A stretch of 64,000 nucleotides of DNA from Patulibacter sp. SYSU D01012 (GTDB lineage Bacteria > Actinomycetota > Thermoleophilia > Solirubrobacterales > Solirubrobacteraceae): NCBI RefSeq assembly GCF_017916475.1, contig NZ_JAFMTB010000001.1:310001-374000 (forward strand), read 5' to 3'. Every line of letters begins with the position of its first letter. Position 1 is the stretch's first letter. The translations under genes were made by a program, and so were the position numbers. The notes under the pieces are model-generated. The model searched no databases. It worked only from the letters and a program-made list of their open reading frames with translations, and was not told the DNA's origin. Of the stretch, positions 54,065-63,449 are shown in pieces.

Positions 54065-54071
54065 AGGGCCG

Positions 54072-54761
54072 GTGGACAGGGGCCTCGCCGAGCACGAGCG
54101 ACGGGTGACGGAGTGCCGGGCGTGCCCGCGCCTGGTCACGTGGCGGGAGGAGGTCGCGCGGACGAAGCGCGCCGCCTTCCGCGACGAGGAGTACTGGGGC
54201 CGGCCGGTGCCCGCGTTCGGCGATCCGCTCGCGCGGGTGCTGCTCGTCGGCCTGGCCCCCGCCGCGCACGGCGCCAACCGCACGGGGCGGATGTTCACCG
54301 GCGACCGCTCGGGCGACTTCCTGTACGCCGCGCTGCACCGGACCGGCTTCGCCAACCAGCCGTGGGCGAACCGGCCCGGCGACGGCCTGCAGCTGACGGA
54401 CTGCTGGATCACCGCCGTCGTCCGCTGCGCCCCGCCGGCGAACAAGCCGACGACGGAGGAGCGCGACACGTGCCTGCCGTGGACGGCCGCCGAGCTGGAC
54501 CTGCTGCCCAACGTGCGCGTCGTCGTCTGCCTGGGCCAGTTCGGCTGGGACGGCGCGCTGCGGCTGCTGGCGGCGCGCGGCGTGCCGATCCCGCGGCCGC
54601 GGCCGAAGTTCGGCCACGGCGCGGAGTACGACCTGGGCGCCGTGCACCTGCTCGGCACGTTCCACCCCAGCCAGCAGAACACCTTCACGGGGCGCCTGAC
54701 GCCGCCGATGCTCGACGCCGTGCTGGGGCGGGCGCGGGAGCTGGCCGGCGCCGGGGAGTAG
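54072..54761 (+). CDS. family 5 uracil-DNA glycosylase (UDGb)
   Basis: A 229-residue base-excision repair enzyme that removes uracil (and related deaminated bases) from DNA. The family-5 motif A is [19 protein letters not shown], motif [13 protein letters not shown]. Four cysteines for the iron-sulfur cluster appear as [17 protein letters not shown] and ERDTCLPW. A 20-residue N-terminal helix precedes. GTG 54072 is set by the leaderless TACCGT box 7 nt upstream. The divergent neighbour is a lipoprotein, so no functional link is evident. Confidence 0.93.
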   Translation: MDRGLAEHERRVTECRACPRLVTWREEVARTKRAAFRDEEYWGRPVPAFGDPLARVLLVGLAPAAHGANRTGRMFTGDRSGDFLYAALHRTGFANQPWANRPGDGLQLTDCWITAVVRCAPPANKPTTEERDTCLPWTAAELDLLPNVRVVVCLGQFGWDGALRLLAARGVPIPRPRPKFGHGAEYDLGAVHLLGTFHPSQQNTFTGRLTPPMLDAVLGRARELAGAGE

Positions 54762-54851
54762 GCCGGGTTCCCGGGGCGGGAGCGGCTCCGGGGGCGGGGA
54801 GGGATCGTTCGGCACCCGGGGCCAGACCCCGGTGCGGACGCGCGCCGGCGC

Positions 54852-55490
54852 CTAGGCGGGGCCGAGCGGGCGGACGATGCGGCGGACCAGGTCGTCCCAG
54901 CCGGCGCGGATGCGGTCGCAGCTGAAGCCGCGGCCCTGCTCCAGGTGCTGCGCGAGCGCCGTGTCCAGGTAGGCCAGGAGCGTCTCGGTCAGCAGGTCGA
55001 CGTCGCCGTCGACGCCCGCCTCGCGCAGGAGCGTGGACACGTGCATGACGAGCACGCCGCGGGCCGGCACGTCGAAGCGCCGCATCCGGTCCTCGGCGGC
55101 GAGCAGGATGTCGCGGTGCTCGGCCGTGTGGCGCAGGCGCTCGTGGCCGAAGGCGATCAGCCGCTCGACGGGCGGCGCGCCGGGGCCCAGCGGCGGCGGC
55201 CCGAACATGAACGCCTCCTGGCTGCCCCGCTCGGCCTGGTCCAGCAGCGCGATCATCAGGCCGACGCGGTCGCCGAAGCGCCGGAAGACCGTCCCCTTGC
55301 CGACCTCGGCCGCCGCGGCGACGGCCTCCATCGTCACGCAGTCCGCGCCCTGCTCGGCGACGAGGCGCGCGGCGGCGTCGAGCAGGCGCCGGCGGTTGCG
55401 CGCGGCGTCGGCGCGTTCGCGCTCCGGCCCGGCCGCCATCGGCAGCGTCGCCGTGGGCAACGGCGTCAGGGGTGATGAGGAGGAGCCCAC
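54852..55490 (-). CDS. TetR-family regulator, divergent from an FMN reductase
   Basis: A 212-residue TetR repressor. The HTH is LLDAAARLVAEQGADCVTME then AVAAAAEVGKGTVFRRFGDR (about 37-76); the remainder is an all-helical ligand domain. GTG 55490 was chosen because TATGCT on the reverse strand (55497-55502) is 6 nt upstream; longer readings would begin inside the promoter. Two TGGACC-type palindromes lie between it and the reductase gene. One is 29 bp from its start codon, so it probably represses both itself and the reductase. Confidence 0.9.
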   Translation of the reverse strand: MGSSSSPLTPLPTATLPMAAGPERERADAARNRRRLLDAAARLVAEQGADCVTMEAVAAAAEVGKGTVFRRFGDRVGLMIALLDQAERGSQEAFMFGPPPLGPGAPPVERLIAFGHERLRHTAEHRDILLAAEDRMRRFDVPARGVLVMHVSTLLREAGVDGDVDLLTETLLAYLDTALAQHLEQGRGFSCDRIRAGWDDLVRRIVRPLGPA

Positions 55491-55518
55491 GGACCGAGCA
55501 TACCCGCATCGGCCAAAG

Positions 55519-55570
55519 TGGACCACGGTCCATTTCTTGTGCTACAACTCCGGTGAACGGACCGTGGTCC
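55519..55570. promoter_or_regulatory. two TetR-type operators in a divergent promoter
   Basis: TGGACC-AC-GGTCCA (55519-55532) is a perfect palindrome and GGACC-GT-GGTCC (55559-55570) repeats its core in inverted form, centres 39 bp apart. For the reductase, TGGACC doubles as -35 with an 18-nt spacer to TACAAC (55543-55548); the second site lies at the transcript start. Binding to both would block initiation. Confidence 0.78.
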
Positions 55571-55614
55571 CCTTGGCCGCGGCATCTTCCACCGCACCCT
55601 GGAGCACCCCACCC

Positions 55615-56181
55615 ATGTCGAACGTCCGCATCCTCGCCCTCGTCGGATCCCTCCGCTCGGGCTCGCACAACCGCCAGCTCGCCGAGGCCGCCGTCAAGCT
55701 CGCCCCCGAGGGCGTCGAGCTGGAGATCTTCGAGGGCCTCTCCGACATCCCGTTCTACAACGAGGACATCGACGTCCCGGGCCAGGAGCCCGCCGCGGCG
55801 CTGAAGTTCCGCGAGGCCGCCGGCCAGGCCGACGGCTTCCTCCTCTTCTCGCCGGAGTACAACGGCACGATCCCGGCCGTCCTGAAGAACGCCATCGACT
55901 GGGCGTCGCGTCCGATGGGCGAGGGCGTCTTCGTCGCCAAGCCGATCGCCATCGTCGGCACCGCCTACGGCCAGTACGGCGGCGTCTGGGCGCAGGACGA
56001 GGCCCGCAAGGCCGCCGGCATCGCGGGCGGCGCCGTCCTCGAGGACGCCAAGCTCTCCGTCCCCGAGTCCGTCATCCGCTTCGCCGAGCGCCACCCGAGC
56101 GACGACACCGAGATCACCGAGAAGCTCGCCGCCGTCGTCAAGCAGCTGGCCGACGCCGCCTCGCAGCCCGTCGCCGCCTGA
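55615..56181 (+). CDS. NAD(P)H-dependent FMN reductase
   Basis: A 188-residue flavodoxin-like quinone/FMN reductase. The FMN-phosphate loop is LVGSLRSGSHNRQLAEAA (about 9-26) and the isoalloxazine loop FSPEYNGTIPAVLKNAIDWA (about 79-98), with GTAYGQYGG later. It is probably induced by an electrophile, quinone or azo compound through the divergent TetR protein. Its leader is about 60 nt; no strong Shine-Dalgarno is visible (CACCCCACCC before the ATG). A UUCG hairpin and the six-unit repeat array follow. Confidence 0.92.
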   Translation: MSNVRILALVGSLRSGSHNRQLAEAAVKLAPEGVELEIFEGLSDIPFYNEDIDVPGQEPAAALKFREAAGQADGFLLFSPEYNGTIPAVLKNAIDWASRPMGEGVFVAKPIAIVGTAYGQYGGVWAQDEARKAAGIAGGAVLEDAKLSVPESVIRFAERHPSDDTEITEKLAAVVKQLADAASQPVAA

Positions 56182-56225
56182 GCGACCCCCTTCCGGCGCG
56201 GCCCGTCCGCGCCAGGCAGCACCGC

Positions 56226-56251
56226 GCGGGCGGGCCTTCGGGCCCGCCCGC
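56226..56251 (+). terminator. terminator with UUCG loop after the FMN reductase
   Basis: An 11-bp stem, GCGGGCGGGCC (56226-56236) and its complement (56241-56251), is capped by a TTCG tetraloop. It lies 45 nt after the stop codon. Confidence 0.85.
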
Positions 56252-56283
56252 GGTCGTTCGGGGGGCGGGGCGTGGTGGGGGAC

Positions 56284-56620
56284 GCGTTCTGGTTGAGGGC
56301 CGGTGGGCGGACCTGAGGCGGAACGGCCGCAGCCAGGGGGACGCGTTCTGGTTGGGGGCCGGTGGGCGGACCTGAGCCGGAACGGCCGCAGCCAGGGGGA
56401 CGCGTTCTGGTTGGGGGCCGGTGGGCGGACCTCAGCCGGAACGGCCGCGGCCGGGGGGACGCGTTCTGGTTGGGGGCCGGTGGGCGGACCTCAGCCGGAA
56501 CGGCCGCGGCCGGGGGGATGCGTTCTGGTTGGGGGCCGGTGGGCGGACCTCAGCCGGAACGGACGCGGCCGGGGCGACGCGTTCTGGTTGGGGTCCGTTG
56601 GGCGGACCTCAGCCGGAACG
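56284..56620 (+). repeat. six-unit array of a 59-bp hairpin repeat
   Basis: Units begin with GCGTT at 56284, 56343, 56402, 56461, 56520 and 56579, exactly 59 bp apart, in the same orientation as the array at 20372. Arms read GTTCTGGTTGGGGGCC and GGACCTCAGCCGGAAC around a 7-nt loop (GGTGGGC) and are followed by a 20-nt linker. In + strand RNA 15 of 16 positions pair when G-U is allowed. The array lies in a 451-nt gap between converging genes, after a strong terminator. Confidence 0.9.
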
Positions 56621-56632
56621 GACCGGGCGACG

Positions 56633-57184
56633 TCAGCCGGGCAGGTCGGCGACGACGGCGCCCGAGGCGTCCAGCCCGCGGAGCGCCAGGCGGGGCACGC
56701 CGTCGAGCTCGCCGTGGGACAGCCAGCATCCGGCGACGAAGACCCGTGACGCCGACGCGACGGGCACCGGCCTGCCCGGGCGGGGGCCGGCGACCGCGAC
56801 GGCGTGCACGGCGGGGTGGGCGAGCCCCCAGGTCACCGCGGCGAGCGGGCGGCCGGGGTCCGGCGCAGCGTCCAGCTCGACGGCCTGCAGCGCGAACGGC
56901 ACCAGGCGCGTGGGCTCGGCCGCGAGGGCCGCGACCTGGGCCGCGGCGTCCTCCCACGGGTCCCCGTCGGCGCCCGCGAGCAGGTCCACCGCGCCGCCGC
57001 GACGCTCGCCCAGCGCGACGCCGAGCCGCAGGGTCCCGTCGGGCGGCCGGCGCAGGAAGGCGACCGCGACGGCCGGCCCGTCCTCCCACCCGGCGAGCGG
57101 CACGGGGGCGTCGACGACTGCATCGACCGTGGTCGCGGGGGCGAGGGGATCCACGAAGATCCGCGAGAAGTCCTTCCACCGCAC
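56633..57184 (-). CDS. hypothetical protein
   Basis: A 183-residue soluble protein I do not recognise. It begins RWKDFSRIFVDPLAPATTVD and alternates beta-like segments (PAVAVAFLRRPPDGTLRLGV, RVFVAGCWLSHGELDGVPR). TACGGT at 57192-57197 ends 7 nt before GTG 57184, which sets the start. It is divergent from the Lhr-type helicase; the stop faces the 59-bp repeat array. No motif or partner suggests a role. Confidence 0.6.
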   Translation of the reverse strand: MRWKDFSRIFVDPLAPATTVDAVVDAPVPLAGWEDGPAVAVAFLRRPPDGTLRLGVALGERRGGAVDLLAGADGDPWEDAAAQVAALAAEPTRLVPFALQAVELDAAPDPGRPLAAVTWGLAHPAVHAVAVAGPRPGRPVPVASASRVFVAGCWLSHGELDGVPRLALRGLDASGAVVADLPG

Positions 57185-57355
57185 CCCCGCGACCGTAGCG
57201 AGCGCAGCGGGCGGCGCTCGGGCTCGGGCGCCGCGGGCAGGGGGTCGTCGGGCGGGCCGGGTGCGCCCGCCCGGAGGCGCACCCGCACCCGCCCCATCGT
57301 CCCGCCCGCCCCGGTGCATCCGAACGTCCGTTCGCGCGCGTAGTCTCGGATGCTC

Positions 57356-60300
57356 GTGGCGCTCGACGTCTTCACCCCCCAGGTCGCGGAGTGGTTCACC
57401 CGCGCGTTCGACCGTCCGACCCCCGTGCAGGAGCAGGCCTGGCCGCTCATCGCGGGCGGCGAGCACGTGCTGATCTCGGCGCCGACGGGCTCGGGCAAGA
57501 CGATCGCGGCGTTCCTCTACGGCCTCGACCGGCTCTCCGCCCAGCCGCTGCCCGACGACGAGCGGCGCGTGCGGCTGCTGTACGTCTCGCCGCTGAAGGC
57601 GCTCAGCCACGACGTCGACCGCAACCTGCGCGCGCCCCTGCGCGGCATCGCGGCCGCGGCGGGCGAGGACGCGGCGCAGATCAAGGTGGCGCTGCGCACC
57701 GGCGACACCCCGCAGCGCGAGCGCGCCGCCATGCGCCGCAAGCCGCCGGACGTCCTCATCACGACGCCCGAGTCGCTCTTCCTCATGCTCACCTCGGGCG
57801 CGCGGGAGATGCTGACCGGCGTCGAGACGGTGATCGTCGACGAGATCCACGCCGTCGCGGGGACGAAGCGCGGCAGCCACCTGGCGCTCACGCTCGAACG
57901 CCTCTCCGCGCTGCGCGGGACCACCGGCGAGCTGCGCGGCTCGTGGGCCGGCGAGGAGGTCCAGCGCGTCGGCCTGTCCGCCACGCAGAACCCGCTGGAG
58001 GAGGTCGGGCGCTTCCTCGTCGGCCCCGGCCGCCAGTGCCGCATCGTCGAGACGGGCGAGAAGAAGCGCATGGACCTGCGCATCCAGGTCCCCGTCGAGT
58101 CGATGACCGAGCTCGACACGACGCCGGCGGGTGCGCCGAAGCGGCCGGAGACGGACGGCATCGACGACACGACGATGCCGCTCGCCGACCCGGACGACCC
58201 CGACGCGTCCGACGACGACTTCGTCCCCGACGGCGGCGCCAACGTCGCGATCGCCCCCGACCCGCTCGAGCCGGTGCCGGGCGGCGAGGCCACGCGCAAC
58301 TCGATCTGGCCGGCGATGTACCCGGAGATCCTCGACCTGGTCGAGCAGCACCGGTCGACCATCGTCTTCGTCAACTCGCGCCGCTCCGCCGAGCGCCTGG
58401 CGCTCCGGCTGAACGAGCTGGCGGAGCAGCGCGCCGAGGACCAGGCCCGCGAGGCCGGCACCGACGACCCCGCGCAGAACCCGGACGCCCGCTGGGACGA
58501 GGACCCCGACGCCGCCCGCGCACGCCGCGACGGCGATCTGCGGCGCCTGATCGCCGGCCGCGACGGCGTGGTGCCGGGCGACGAGACGCCCGAGGACGAC
58601 GACGATCCCGACGCCGCGGCGCGCGAGCGCGAGCTGCGCGCCCGCGCCGAGGCGGCGGGCCGGGCGGGCACGTGGGCCGCCGCCCGCGCGCACGATCCCG
58701 ACGAGGAGATCACGCTCACGGGCCCGGACCGTCACGCGCAGATCCAGCCGCTCCTGCCGCGCCCCGCGCCGGGCGCCCGCGCCGGTGGGACGCCGAACGG
58801 CGCCACGCCCGGCGCCGCGGCGCCGAGCGGCCCGACGCCCGACGGCGCGGCGTCCCCGACCGGCGGTGCTTCCGACGCCGACAGCGGGGGCGGTCCCGCC
58901 GGCAGCCAGACCCGCGTGATCGGTGTCGCGCCGACCGGCCCGCACGCCGTCGAGGTGGCGCGCGCCCACCACGGCTCCCTCTCCCGCGAGGAGCGCGAGG
59001 TCGTCGAGGAGCTGCTGAAGGCCGGCAAGCTGCCGTGCCTGGTGGCGACGAGCTCGCTCGAGCTCGGCATCGACATGGGCTCGGTCGACCTCGTCCTGCA
59101 GATCGAGTCGCCGAAGTCGGTCGCCGCGGGCCTGCAGCGCATCGGCCGCGCGGGCCACGGCGTGGGAGAGACCGCGAAGGGCCGGATCTTCCCGAAGTTC
59201 CGCGCCGACCTGCTCGAGTGCGCCGTCGTCGTGCGGCGGATGCGCGAGGGGCTGATCGAGCCGACGGTCGTCCCGCGCAACCCGCTCGACGTGCTGGCGC
59301 AGCAGATCGTCGCGATCGCGGCGTCCGCCGACGAGGACGAGGGCGTCACGGTCGACGACGTCTTCGCGCTCGTCACGCGCACCTACCCCTACGCCGAGCT
59401 GCCGCGCGAGCTGTTCGAGCGCACGCTGGACATGCTCGACGGTCGCTACCCGTCGCAGGACTTCGCCGAGCTGCGCCCACGCGTCGTCTGGGACCGCGTC
59501 GGCGGGACGATCCGCCCGCGCAAGGGCGCCGGCCGCCTGGCCATCGCCAACGCCGGCACCATCCCCGACCGCGGCCTGTACCGCGTCGTCCTGCCCGACG
59601 GCCGCCGCGTCGGCGAGCTCGACGAGGAGATGGTCTACGAGGCCCGCGCGGGGCAGACGTTCCTGCTGGGCGCGTCGACCTGGCGGATCGAGGAGATCGG
59701 CCGCGACAAGGTCGTCGTCACCCCGGCGCCGGGCGCCCCGGGCGCGGTGCCGTTCTGGCGCGGCGACCAGCGCGGCCGGCCGAAGGCGCTCGGCGAGGCG
59801 ATCGGCGCGTTCTCGCGCTGGGCCGTCGACCAGGACGAGAGCGTCCTGGAGCGCGACTACGACCTGGACCCGCTCGCGGCCCGCAACCTGCGCGACTTCC
59901 TCATCGAGCAGCAGGACGCCACCGGCGTGGTGCCGTCCGACACGACGCTCGTCATCGAGCGCTTCAAGGACGAGATCGGCGACTGGCGCGTCTGCCTGCT
60001 CTCGCCGTACGGCGGCCGCGTGCACGCCGCCTGGGGCCTGGCGGTCTCGCGACAGATCCGCGACGAGCTGGGCCTCGAGGCGGACGCGATCTGGTCGGAC
60101 GACGGGATCATCATCCACCTGCCCGACGTCGACGAGCCGGTCGACGGGGACCCCGAGGGCCGGGGCGACGCGTGGGGCCGGATCGTCGAGCTGCTCGTCC
60201 CCGAGCCGGACGAGGTCGAGGACCTCATCGTCTCCGAGCTCGGCACGTCCGCCCTCTTCGGCGCGCGCTTCCGCGAGAACGCCGGCCGCGCGCTGCTCAT

Positions 60301-62686
60301 CCCGCGCGCCCGCCCGGGGCAGCGCACGCCGCTGTGGCAGCAGCGGCTGAAGGCCCAGACGCTGCTCGAGGTCGCGCAGACGTTCCCGGACTTCCCGGTC
60401 ATCCTCGAGACGTACCGCGAGTGCCTGCGCGACGTCCTCGACGTCCCCGGCCTGGTCGACCTGCTCGGCAAGCTGCAGGCCCGCGAGGTGACGCTCGTCG
60501 AGGTCGAGACGCAGACGGCGTCGCCGATGGCGAGCTCGCTGCTCTTCGACTACATCGCCACGTACATGTACGAGGGCGACGCGCCGAACGCCGAGCGGCG
60601 CGCGGCGGCCCTCTCGCTGGACCGCGACCTGTTGCGCGAGCTGCTGGGGCAGGACGAGCTGCGCGAGCTGCTCGACGAGGGCGCGCTGGCGCAGCTCGAG
60701 GCCGACCTGCAGCACCGCTCGCCGCGGACCCGGGCCGGCAACGAGGACGCCCTGGCCGAGGTGCTGCGCCGCGTCGGCGACCTGACCGACGCCGAGGTGG
60801 CCGAGCGCGTGGCCCCGCCCGAGGGCGGCGACGCGGCGGCGACCGCCGCGGCGTGGCTGGAGACGCTCGACCGCCATCGGCGGGCGATCCGGATGCGGAT
60901 CGGCGGCGAGCTGCGGTGGATCGCCGCGGACGACGCCGGCCTGTACCGCGACGCCCTCGGCGCCGTCCCGCCCGGCGGCCTGCCCGAGACGTTCCTGGCG
61001 GACGTCCCCGACCCGTACCGCCGGCTCGTCGTCCGCTACGCCGCCACGCACGGCCCGTTCGTCGACCACGAGCTGCGCGATCGCTACGGCGTCGACCCCA
61101 CGCCCGTCCTGCGCGAGCTGCTGCGCGAGGACCTGCTCGTGCGCGGCGAGATCCGCCCCGGCGGGACCGAGACGGAGCACTGCGATCCCGAGGTGCTGCG
61201 GCGCCTGCGGCGGATGTCGCTCGCCGTCCTGCGGCAGGAGATCGAGCCCGTCGACCCGCGGGCGCTCGTCCCGTTCTCGCTCACGTGGCAGGGCATCGAC
61301 CGCTACCGCCCCGCCGGCGCGGGCCCCGACCGCCTGCGCGAGGCGCTCGTCCCCCTGCAGGGCCTGGCGCTGCCGGTCGAGCTGTGGGAGAACGAGGTGC
61401 TGCCGCGGCGCCTGGGCGCCTACTCGCCCGCGTGGCTCGACGGGCTGTGCGCGTCCGGCGAGGTCGTGTGGGTGGGGGCCGGCGCGCTCGGCCGGTCCGC
61501 GGGAAAGGTGGCGCTGTACTTCCGCGAGGACATCGCCGCGATCGGGCCGCCGATGGGCCGGGCGGTCCGCGATCCGTCGCTCTCGCTGCCCGCCGCCGGG
61601 GCGCCGGGCGTGCGGCCCACGCGGGACGCCGAGACGGGGCCGTCCGGGCCGGCGCACGAAGCGCTGCGCGCGTTGCTGGCGACGCGGCCCGCGTTCTTCG
61701 CCGAGATGCTGGGGGCGCTGCCCGAGCACGCCGAGCACCTGCGCGACGCGCTGTGGGACCTGGTGTGGGCGGGCGAGGTGACGTGCGACGTCTTCGCGCC
61801 GCTGCGGGCCGGCCGCGCGGGGATGAAGGCCGCGGCGCCTCGCGCGACCACGACCGCCCGCTCGCGCGGCGCCCGCCGCAGGTTCGGCCCGCGCGCCGCG
61901 ACGGCACCGTCCGCTACGCAGGGCCGCTTCTCGCTCACCGCCCCGCTGTTCGCGCCGCTCGGCGACGCCGTCGACGATCCGGGGCAGCGCCGCCGCGTGA
62001 TCGCCGAGCTGCTGCTCGAGCGGCACGGCATCGTCACGCGCGAGCACGTGCGCGCCGAGGGCATCTCGGGCGGCTTCTCCACGCTCTACGACTCGTTCGG
62101 GGCGCTCGAGACGCTGGGCGTCTGCCGCCGCGGCTACTTCGTCGAAGGCCTCGGCGGCGCGCAGTTCGCGCTGCCCGGCGCGGTCGAGCGGCTGCGCGGC
62201 CAGTCCGTGCCGACGCGGGGGCCGGGCGGCGAGGTGAGTGCGCTCGACGCCGCCGGGCAGCCGCTTCCGGCGACGACGCTCGACGCGACGGACCCCGCGC
62301 AGCCGTACGGCACGCTGCTGCGCTGGCCCGAGGTGCCGGACGAGGCGCCCGACGCCTTCCCGCGCCGCCCCGCCACCGCGACGACGCCGCACCCGCAGCG
62401 GTCGCTCGGCGCCCGCGTCGTCGTCGTCGGCCCCGACCCGGTCCTGTTCTGCGACCGCTCCGGCAAGTCGCTGCAGACCCTCGTCGCCTACGACGACCCG
62501 CGGCTGCCGGTGGCGTTCGCGGCGCTCGTCGAGGCGGTCTCCACCGGCAAGGCGGGCGGGCTGCCGCGCAAGGGCCTGCAGCTCGAACGGATCGACGGGC
62601 TCGAGGTCATCGGCCACCCGCTCGAGGGCCTGCTGCCCGCGGCCGGGTTCCGCGCCGCGCCGACGAAGTACCTGGCGCGGGCGTAG
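57356..62686 (+). CDS. lhr: Lhr-type ATP-dependent helicase
   Basis: A 1,776-residue superfamily 2 helicase of the large Lhr group, thought to act on nucleic acid in repair. Walker A APTGSGKT (near 45), DEIH in VIVDEIHAV (near 162), SAT in GLSATQNP (near 208), ATSSLELGIDMGSVDL and QRIGRAGHGVGE (near 595) are present. The Lhr core, winged-helix and long C-terminal domains follow. Extra acidic and Gly/Pro/Ala-rich inserts lie between RecA domains 1 and 2 (about 250-312, 358-462, 468-525). GTG 57356 is preferred to ATG 57350, since TAGTCT (57341-57346) would be only 3 nt from the latter but 9 nt from the former. Confidence 0.93.
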   Translation: MALDVFTPQVAEWFTRAFDRPTPVQEQAWPLIAGGEHVLISAPTGSGKTIAAFLYGLDRLSAQPLPDDERRVRLLYVSPLKALSHDVDRNLRAPLRGIAAAAGEDAAQIKVALRTGDTPQRERAAMRRKPPDVLITTPESLFLMLTSGAREMLTGVETVIVDEIHAVAGTKRGSHLALTLERLSALRGTTGELRGSWAGEEVQRVGLSATQNPLEEVGRFLVGPGRQCRIVETGEKKRMDLRIQVPVESMTELDTTPAGAPKRPETDGIDDTTMPLADPDDPDASDDDFVPDGGANVAIAPDPLEPVPGGEATRNSIWPAMYPEILDLVEQHRSTIVFVNSRRSAERLALRLNELAEQRAEDQAREAGTDDPAQNPDARWDEDPDAARARRDGDLRRLIAGRDGVVPGDETPEDDDDPDAAARERELRARAEAAGRAGTWAAARAHDPDEEITLTGPDRHAQIQPLLPRPAPGARAGGTPNGATPGAAAPSGPTPDGAASPTGGASDADSGGGPAGSQTRVIGVAPTGPHAVEVARAHHGSLSREEREVVEELLKAGKLPCLVATSSLELGIDMGSVDLVLQIESPKSVAAGLQRIGRAGHGVGETAKGRIFPKFRADLLECAVVVRRMREGLIEPTVVPRNPLDVLAQQIVAIAASADEDEGVTVDDVFALVTRTYPYAELPRELFERTLDMLDGRYPSQDFAELRPRVVWDRVGGTIRPRKGAGRLAIANAGTIPDRGLYRVVLPDGRRVGELDEEMVYEARAGQTFLLGASTWRIEEIGRDKVVVTPAPGAPGAVPFWRGDQRGRPKALGEAIGAFSRWAVDQDESVLERDYDLDPLAARNLRDFLIEQQDATGVVPSDTTLVIERFKDEIGDWRVCLLSPYGGRVHAAWGLAVSRQIRDELGLEADAIWSDDGIIIHLPDVDEPVDGDPEGRGDAWGRIVELLVPEPDEVEDLIVSELGTSALFGARFRENAGRALLIPRARPGQRTPLWQQRLKAQTLLEVAQTFPDFPVILETYRECLRDVLDVPGLVDLLGKLQAREVTLVEVETQTASPMASSLLFDYIATYMYEGDAPNAERRAAALSLDRDLLRELLGQDELRELLDEGALAQLEADLQHRSPRTRAGNEDALAEVLRRVGDLTDAEVAERVAPPEGGDAAATAAAWLETLDRHRRAIRMRIGGELRWIAADDAGLYRDALGAVPPGGLPETFLADVPDPYRRLVVRYAATHGPFVDHELRDRYGVDPTPVLRELLREDLLVRGEIRPGGTETEHCDPEVLRRLRRMSLAVLRQEIEPVDPRALVPFSLTWQGIDRYRPAGAGPDRLREALVPLQGLALPVELWENEVLPRRLGAYSPAWLDGLCASGEVVWVGAGALGRSAGKVALYFREDIAAIGPPMGRAVRDPSLSLPAAGAPGVRPTRDAETGPSGPAHEALRALLATRPAFFAEMLGALPEHAEHLRDALWDLVWAGEVTCDVFAPLRAGRAGMKAAAPRATTTARSRGARRRFGPRAATAPSATQGRFSLTAPLFAPLGDAVDDPGQRRRVIAELLLERHGIVTREHVRAEGISGGFSTLYDSFGALETLGVCRRGYFVEGLGGAQFALPGAVERLRGQSVPTRGPGGEVSALDAAGQPLPATTLDATDPAQPYGTLLRWPEVPDEAPDAFPRRPATATTPHPQRSLGARVVVVGPDPVLFCDRSGKSLQTLVAYDDPRLPVAFAALVEAVSTGKAGGLPRKGLQLERIDGLEVIGHPLEGLLPAAGFRAAPTKYLARA

Positions 62687-62815
62687 CGGGCGGCGGACGT
62701 CCGTCGCGCACCGCCTCACGCCGGTGACGGTGGTGCGGCCGGCCGGAGCGCGACCGTGCCGATGGCGGCCCGGGGACCGGTCGACGCGACGCGGGACGGC
62801 TGCGAGGATGCCGGC

Positions 62816-63367
62816 ATGGCGCAGCGATGGCCCACGCTGGCGGTGCTCGCGGCCGTCGCGCTGGCCGCGGCGGCGTGCGGGGGCTCGGCGTCGGGCGGGG
62901 CCGCGGAGAGCCGTCGTCGTGCGCCGGCCGCGCCGCCGCGGCCGACACCGACGAAGGATCTGGCGAGGCATGCGGCCGGCGGGTACCACCTCGTCCGGCA
63001 GCCGGTGGTCCTCGCCCGCCGGGCAGAGCCGGGGGAACCGCCGCAGGCGGTCTCGGCCGTCGTCCGTCTCAACCGCGCGCTTCCGGCCGGCGACGACGGG
63101 GCCGGTGCGCTGTTCTACGTGCAGGGGGCCGGCCCGGACGCCGAGGCGGAGCGGTACGGCCGCGCCAGCCGGCACTGCTACGGCAACGTCGTGGGCCAGG
63201 ACCATCCGTCGCCGGCCGCACGGGACCCGCACGACGGGACGGTCGTCCCGCTGGAGATCGACATCGAGGGCGTGGAGCGCTCCATCCGCGTGACCACGGT
63301 GGTGCACGTCACCACGATCCGCCGGATGCACGCCCTGCTCCGGGGCTTGGGCTGCAATCCCCGGTAG
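62816..63367 (+). CDS. lipoprotein of unknown function
   Basis: A 183-residue predicted lipoprotein. The signal peptide ends with the lipobox LAAAAC (Cys21), followed by a Gly/Ser linker. The mature domain has no clear family; it contains VLARRAEPGEPPQAVSAVVR, a lone Cys (RHCYGNVVG) and a late Cys (GLGCNPR), and a strand-rich end (VERSIRVTTVVHVTTIRR). GAGG lies about 10 nt before the ATG. It follows the Lhr gene by 129 nt. Function unknown. Confidence 0.65.
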   Translation: MAQRWPTLAVLAAVALAAAACGGSASGGAAESRRRAPAAPPRPTPTKDLARHAAGGYHLVRQPVVLARRAEPGEPPQAVSAVVRLNRALPAGDDGAGALFYVQGAGPDAEAERYGRASRHCYGNVVGQDHPSPAARDPHDGTVVPLEIDIEGVERSIRVTTVVHVTTIRRMHALLRGLGCNPR

Positions 63368-63449
63368 CCACCGGCGGCCCCGGCCGCCCATGGCGTCCGC
63401 CGGCCCTCCGCGTCGTCACAGATCACGCGCTCCGCAGTAGAGCTTGGTG

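Noticed and set aside
56633-63391. 2,252-codon reverse-strand open frame
   Set aside because: Except for the 183-residue gene at its 3' end it is the complement of the Lhr helicase; no motifs and no start near a promoter.
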